From: Leptospiraceae bacterium
GTDB taxonomy: Bacteria > Spirochaetota > Leptospiria > Leptospirales > Leptonemataceae
Length of the DNA: 9,884 nucleotides
Reading direction: 5' to 3'
Assembly: GCA_020440935.1 (NCBI GenBank)
Contig: JAGRNC010000074.1
Location: forward strand, 1 to 9,884
Shown one piece after another: positions 6,139 to 9,884 of this stretch (its first letter is position 1; the number at the start of each line of letters is the position of its first letter). Under the pieces are notes generated by a model, which was not told where the DNA came from, did not search any database, and saw only the letters and a program-made list of their open reading frames with translations. The position numbers and the translations under genes were made by a program.

Positions 6139-8028
6139 TTTGCACCGCTGGACTGGATCATCCTTGGACTTTATCTACTTCTTGCCCTGGTTGCCGGTCT
6201 TGCATTGAGCAAGAAAGCTTCCAGTAGCATGGAATCCTACTTTCTGGCGGACCGAAATCTACCCTGGTGGTGGCTGGGAACATCCATGGTGGCCACTACA
6301 TTTGCCGCCGATACGCCGCTGGCCATTACCGGGATAACAGTGAAACAGGGAATCTCCGGTAACTGGTTCTGGTGGTCCTGGGCTTTGAGCTACATGGCCG
6401 GCGCCATTTTCTTTGCCCGCAAATGGCGAAAATCGGAAGTCCTGACCGATATCGAATTCATTGAATTGCGATATGGCCAGGGCGAAGGCTCCTTTTTGAG
6501 GTTGTTCAAGGCCGGCTATATGAGCCTGGTAATGAATAGTATAATCCTTGGCTGGGTATTTCGCGCCATGGCCAAGATTACCACTCCCTTTGTGCGCTGG
6601 AATGAAATCCTTTCGCCGGAATTATACCAGGGGTTGCTCGCGCACTGGCCTTCGATTCTTCTATTTCAAACCGATGGCTATAGCGCCATTGCAAACATGA
6701 ACCATACAATAACGCTGCTCTTGCTCTTTGCCGGAGTCGTGGTATATTCCATCTTTGGCGGGATTCGGGGCGTAATCCTCACCGACTTGCTTCAGTTTGG
6801 CATGGCTATGGCCGGATCGTTTGTGTTCGCCTATCTGGCCGTGGACTACGCAGGAGGCATGGAAAACATTACTCGCACTATTTCGCAATCCTCCCCTGCC
6901 AGCGCTGCGCATCTGGACCTATTTCCGGATTTTACGACCACTACCATTTCATTGTTTGCTGTGTATTTTCTGGTTCAATGGTGGAGTCAGTATTTTTCGG
7001 ACGGCTCGGGATACCTGGCGCAGCGAATGAACACTGCAAGAAGTCCAGAAGATGCTACCCGCGGATCGCTATGGTTTGTATTCGCTAATTTCATGCTCAG
7101 AACCTGGCCATGGGTTGTGGTTGGCCTGGTTACTCTGGCCGTCTTTCCCATGGCCGACGGATCGGCTACGGACCTGGCGGCGCATTGCCAGGAGCTGGCC
7201 GCTACCGTACCGCAATTCGCGCCCCACGATGCGAGCATCGTATGCGCAGACCCGGAAATGGGATACCCCATTCTAATGAAGTATGTCCTTCCGGTAGGAT
7301 TGCTGGGTTTCGTATTCGCCGGGCTTATGGCCGCCTTTATGAGCACGGTGGATACGCACATCAACTGGGCCGGATCGTATCTGGTAAATGACATCTACCT
7401 TAGATTTATAAACCGCACCGCAGATCCCAAACAGCAGGTTCGCGCAAGCCGATTGTCCGTGTTCACCGTTGCGGCGATTTCTATGTTTGTGGCCGGACAA
7501 ATTGGAAGTATCGAAGCTGCGTGGAAGTTTCTAATAGCGCTTGCGGCGGGCATGGGGCTTCCACAACTGCTGCGCTGGGTATGGTGGCGCGCCAATGCCT
7601 GGACCGAGATTTCGGGCATGGGAGCCTCCCTTCTCCTGACCATCGTTCTATATGCAAGCTATCCGTATCTACAGGGACAATTCGGATGGGGCGAGTTGCA
7701 GGCCGAGTATGCGCTGCTCTTTACCGCAGTGGGCTCGGGGCTGATTTGCATCCTGGTAACCATGCTCACGGCGCCTACGCGAAATGCCACTCTGGATGCT
7801 TTTATACAGAAGGTCCAGCCGTCCGGATTCTGGAGAGGGGATTCTAGGGCACGCGCGGAATTCTACCACGATTGCAGCCTCTGGCTTACCGGCAATGTGG
7901 CCATCCTGGCTGGAATGCTGATTCCAGGGTATCTGATGCTCGGACGCCCTGGGGCGGCCCTGGTTTGCGCTCTGGTAGCTCTTCCGGCGGCGCTCTTCAC
8001 CCACCGACTATGGAAAGGCCGTCCGTGA
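6136..8028 (+). CDS. Sodium:solute symporter, SSS (SLC5) family
   Basis: A 630-residue membrane protein with 13 or more hydrophobic helices, predicted to import a small organic solute using the Na+ gradient. Family marks: an N-terminal LDWIILGLYLLLALVAG helix followed by the YFLADRNLPWWWLG loop (35-48); SMVATTFAADTPLAITG (50-66); the SSS signature region VVYSIFGGIRGVILTDLLQFG (about 202-222) with G208, G209, D217 and Q220; and GLMAAFMSTVDTHINWAGS (396-414), where S403 and T404 fall where sodium-site hydroxyls lie in vSGLT. The length exceeds the 500-550 of many bacterial members because of extra C-terminal helices. Loop 341-376 carries two Cys (C351, C370). The substrate (sugar, proline, carboxylate or other) cannot be read from the sequence. 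ATG 6136 fits the family N-terminus, although no good Shine-Dalgarno precedes it. It is divergent from the DMT gene and convergent with the phosphatase gene, whose stop codon it touches. Confidence 0.92.
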   Translation: MFAPLDWIILGLYLLLALVAGLALSKKASSSMESYFLADRNLPWWWLGTSMVATTFAADTPLAITGITVKQGISGNWFWWSWALSYMAGAIFFARKWRKSEVLTDIEFIELRYGQGEGSFLRLFKAGYMSLVMNSIILGWVFRAMAKITTPFVRWNEILSPELYQGLLAHWPSILLFQTDGYSAIANMNHTITLLLLFAGVVVYSIFGGIRGVILTDLLQFGMAMAGSFVFAYLAVDYAGGMENITRTISQSSPASAAHLDLFPDFTTTTISLFAVYFLVQWWSQYFSDGSGYLAQRMNTARSPEDATRGSLWFVFANFMLRTWPWVVVGLVTLAVFPMADGSATDLAAHCQELAATVPQFAPHDASIVCADPEMGYPILMKYVLPVGLLGFVFAGLMAAFMSTVDTHINWAGSYLVNDIYLRFINRTADPKQQVRASRLSVFTVAAISMFVAGQIGSIEAAWKFLIALAAGMGLPQLLRWVWWRANAWTEISGMGASLLLTIVLYASYPYLQGQFGWGELQAEYALLFTAVGSGLICILVTMLTAPTRNATLDAFIQKVQPSGFWRGDSRARAEFYHDCSLWLTGNVAILAGMLIPGYLMLGRPGAALVCALVALPAALFTHRLWKGRP

Positions 8029-8031
8029 TCA
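8026..8031. other. Abutting convergent stop codons (TGATCA)
   Basis: The symporter TGA (8026-8028, plus strand) and the phosphatase TGA (8029-8031 read on the minus strand) touch with no base between them, forming the palindrome TGATCA. No hairpin with a T-run is visible on either side, so transcription from each gene must end inside the other gene or by a factor-dependent route. Confidence 0.9.
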
Positions 8032-9884
8032 GGATTTCTGTAATTCTTCCAGCTTCTGGCGAATCTTTCCGTTTCGCTCATTTCCCGGATCCAGCCGCTC
8101 GGCGGTTTCCAGCATGCGGCCGGCACGCTTGAAATTCTTCAGCCGCATGTAGATGTCGGCCAGAAATAGATGCACGTGAGGATCCTCGGGCTTTCGCAGT
8201 CGCAGTCGCTCCGCAAAGTCCGCGGCCTTTTCAAATTCGCCGGCCTTTCGATAGAAACTGGCCGATGCAAAGATCATTTCCTCATCTTCTGGGCGCAATA
8301 CCGAATATCGCTCCGAATAGATGGCCGCCTTCCAGTAGACTCCCAGCCTTGTGGCCAGCGATGCCATCTTTCGATACAGTGGATCAATCTCCGGCGAATC
8401 GGTGGCAATTTCTTCCAGCAGGTCCAGGGCCCCTTTCAGATCGCCGTCGCCTTCTTTCTGACGCGCTTGCAGGTATTTCTCTTTGTTCGAACCAGAAAGC
8501 ACCGCGGCCTTGGCGGGCCAGTCCTCTTCTCTGTAGCCCAGACGAAGCAGCGAAAAGTCATCCATTAACTCGCCGGTGTTCTGGATTAGATAGAAGATGG
8601 CTTCTAAATCGCCTTCCGCTTTCTCAACGTGCTTGAGGAATAAGGTTTCGTCTTCGTTTATTATGCGTTGGCCGTCGGCGGTTTCGCCCATGACGAGATC
8701 GTCCTTTCCGTCCGATCCCACAAAGATCACATCGCCTGGCTGCAGCTGTAAAGTTTCCAGGTGAATGTTTCCCTCTACGCCGGTGGTTCCCAGCTTACGA
8801 TAATAATTCTTCTCTTCGATAAAACTTGCGCCCTTGTTTCTAAATAGGACTGCAGTGGGATGCTCTGCATTAATAAAGTACACCAGCCCGGAGGCCTCAT
8901 CCACCAGACCAAATATTCCTGATATTAGCATGGATCCGTCGAAGCTCTCGAAAACTGTGTGTAACTCGATGAACGTATTCTTGAGCCACTTCTCTGGATA
9001 TCGGTCCCGCTCCACCGGAGACATGCGAGTACGTTCGATGATGGATTCCATTACGGAACCAAGCACTAGAGCGCCGCTCGCGCCCTGCATCGATTTACCC
9101 ATGGCATCTACATTAAAAAAGAAGGTGTATGCTTTGGACTGCAAATAGATACGATGCGCGCCGCAAAGGTCGCCGCCGATCCGCTCCTTCCAGTGCTTGA
9201 ACTCAAAGGACTTCTTCTGTTTTAGAATAAAATCCACCGAAACCGGCCCTTCCGGAACTGTGTTTGTTCCCAGGGGCTTGATCAACAGCGAAGTAAGGAA
9301 GTAATCGCCATCCTGCTGATGTTTCAATTCGCGTACCGATTTTAAAGTTTCTTCTAATTCGCGGGTCCGCTCCTGTACCTTTTCTTCCAGTTTGTCCGCA
9401 TAATCTCTAAGTTCTTTTCGCGCTCCACGAATAGAATGCACCATGTCATTGAAGCTGCGGGACAGAAAACCCAGTTCATCTTCGATGGTAACCTGCAGCT
9501 CCACATCCAGATCGCCGTCGTTTACCCGACGAACTCCGCTGAGCAAGGAATGAAGGGGTCGCAAAAGCGCCGTATAGAAGAACAGCGGATAGCCGAGCAC
9601 CACTACCGCAATAATAACCAGAATAACAATAATGAAGCTTTCGGCCTGCGGATGCATAAAGTGGCGGTAGGTGAGATAATCGTAGCCTACTTCATGAATT
9701 CCGCCTTCGCGATACACTAGATACGATACAATTCGCTCTCCTCCGGGCAGCGTGCGGTAGATGCGATCGCCTTCGCCGTACATGGGAGTGAGGTACTGTA
9801 GCACGCCCTTCTTTAAATCTTCTCCCTGGAGATCGCTTTTACTGACGTATTCTTTCATCCGATCGATAATGGGCTGAATCGAGT
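8029..9884 (-). CDS. Membrane-bound SpoIIE-family (PP2C-type) phosphatase with HAMP and TPR regions, N-terminus cut by the window
   Basis: At least 617 residues, open to the window edge; numbering here is from the Met at 9858, but in-frame residues continue upstream, so that Met is probably internal. Order: the end of an extracytoplasmic sensor-like region (to about 70), a membrane helix (73-98), HAMP (about 97-150, including PLHSLLSGVRRVNDGDLDV), a charged coiled coil (147-182), the PP2C/SpoIIE domain (about 203-443) and a TPR-like helical tail (about 460-605). The metal-binding acidic positions are kept: D230 in GGDLCGAHR, D251 in NVDAMGKSMQGASGA, D383 in GSDGKDDL, and D433/D434 in DDFSLL. 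It is therefore likely an active Ser/Thr phosphatase, which in RsbU-type systems acts on anti-sigma-antagonist (STAS) proteins. No such partner gene is visible here. The GKSMQGA variant in place of GHG is a style I associate with spirochaetes. Tail repeats such as GEFEKAADFAERLRLRKPED and KNFKRAGRMLETAERLDPGN match the TPR consensus. Confidence 0.9.
   Translation of the reverse strand, partial: SIQPIIDRMKEYVSKSDLQGEDLKKGVLQYLTPMYGEGDRIYRTLPGGERIVSYLVYREGGIHEVGYDYLTYRHFMHPQAESFIIVILVIIAVVVLGYPLFFYTALLRPLHSLLSGVRRVNDGDLDVELQVTIEDELGFLSRSFNDMVHSIRGARKELRDYADKLEEKVQERTRELEETLKSVRELKHQQDGDYFLTSLLIKPLGTNTVPEGPVSVDFILKQKKSFEFKHWKERIGGDLCGAHRIYLQSKAYTFFFNVDAMGKSMQGASGALVLGSVMESIIERTRMSPVERDRYPEKWLKNTFIELHTVFESFDGSMLISGIFGLVDEASGLVYFINAEHPTAVLFRNKGASFIEEKNYYRKLGTTGVEGNIHLETLQLQPGDVIFVGSDGKDDLVMGETADGQRIINEDETLFLKHVEKAEGDLEAIFYLIQNTGELMDDFSLLRLGYREEDWPAKAAVLSGSNKEKYLQARQKEGDGDLKGALDLLEEIATDSPEIDPLYRKMASLATRLGVYWKAAIYSERYSVLRPEDEEMIFASASFYRKAGEFEKAADFAERLRLRKPEDPHVHLFLADIYMRLKNFKRAGRMLETAERLDPGNERNGKIRQKLEELQKS

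Noticed and set aside
6128..6145. GTG at 6145 as the start of the DMT transporter
   Set aside because: It would overlap the symporter start and has no Shine-Dalgarno. The extra residues MQTFFQ are not expected before the first helix. The later ATG 6127 is at least as good.
6987..7394. A 135-codon minus-strand frame inside the symporter gene
   Set aside because: No domain pattern; the plus-strand frame here contains conserved SSS motifs.
1..9884. CRISPR arrays, tRNA/rRNA genes, insertion sequences, phage genes or toxin-antitoxin pairs
   Set aside because: I saw no regularly spaced repeats, transposase or integrase motifs or tRNA-like folds, and base composition looks even across the window.

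Overview
The window reads as a stretch of bacterial chromosome, slightly over half G+C and almost completely packed with genes. The best guess at the organism is a spirochaete of the Leptospirales, from the higher-G+C genera related to Leptospira such as Leptonema or Turneriella. This is inference. It rests on the SpoIIE-type phosphatase with its DAMGKSMQGA-like signature and C-terminal TPR tail, a style remembered from leptospires, and on the short, possibly lipidated export signal of a small cytochrome. No 16S or marker gene is present to confirm it.

Positions 1-5197, + strand: one tight co-directional cluster. It starts inside pdhA (pyruvate dehydrogenase E1 alpha, 5' end missing), followed after 13 bp by pdhB (E1 beta) and after 9 bp by pdhC (E2, one lipoyl domain). 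These are the two-subunit-E1 type of PDH complex, with sequences resembling mitochondrial enzymes. No E3 (lpd) gene is visible. The run continues with two 4-bp ATGA stop/start overlaps: pdhC into a small exported mono-haem cytochrome c, and the cytochrome into a 589-residue membrane protein. That last protein looks like a patchwork of a methyltransferase remnant, a degenerate GT2-like glycosyltransferase fold and a C-terminal membrane region. It is the least understood gene here and the best candidate for something undescribed.

Positions 5168-6127, - strand: an EamA/DMT-family transporter, convergent with the 589-residue gene and overlapping its 3' end by 30 bp. Positions 6136-8028, + strand: a sodium:solute symporter (SSS family) that starts 8 bp or less from the likely start of the DMT gene, so the two are divergent with almost no promoter space. 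Positions 8029-9884, - strand: a membrane-bound signalling phosphatase (sensor remnant, TM, HAMP, coiled coil, SpoIIE/PP2C, TPR) whose 5' end lies beyond the window. Its stop codon directly abuts that of the symporter.

Functionally, the left half converts pyruvate to acetyl-CoA and NADH and may co-produce a cytochrome with the complex. The right half is transport and signalling with no evident link to PDH. I saw no tRNA, rRNA, CRISPR array, insertion sequence, phage gene or convincing intrinsic terminator. There is no gene-free stretch longer than about 20 bp.
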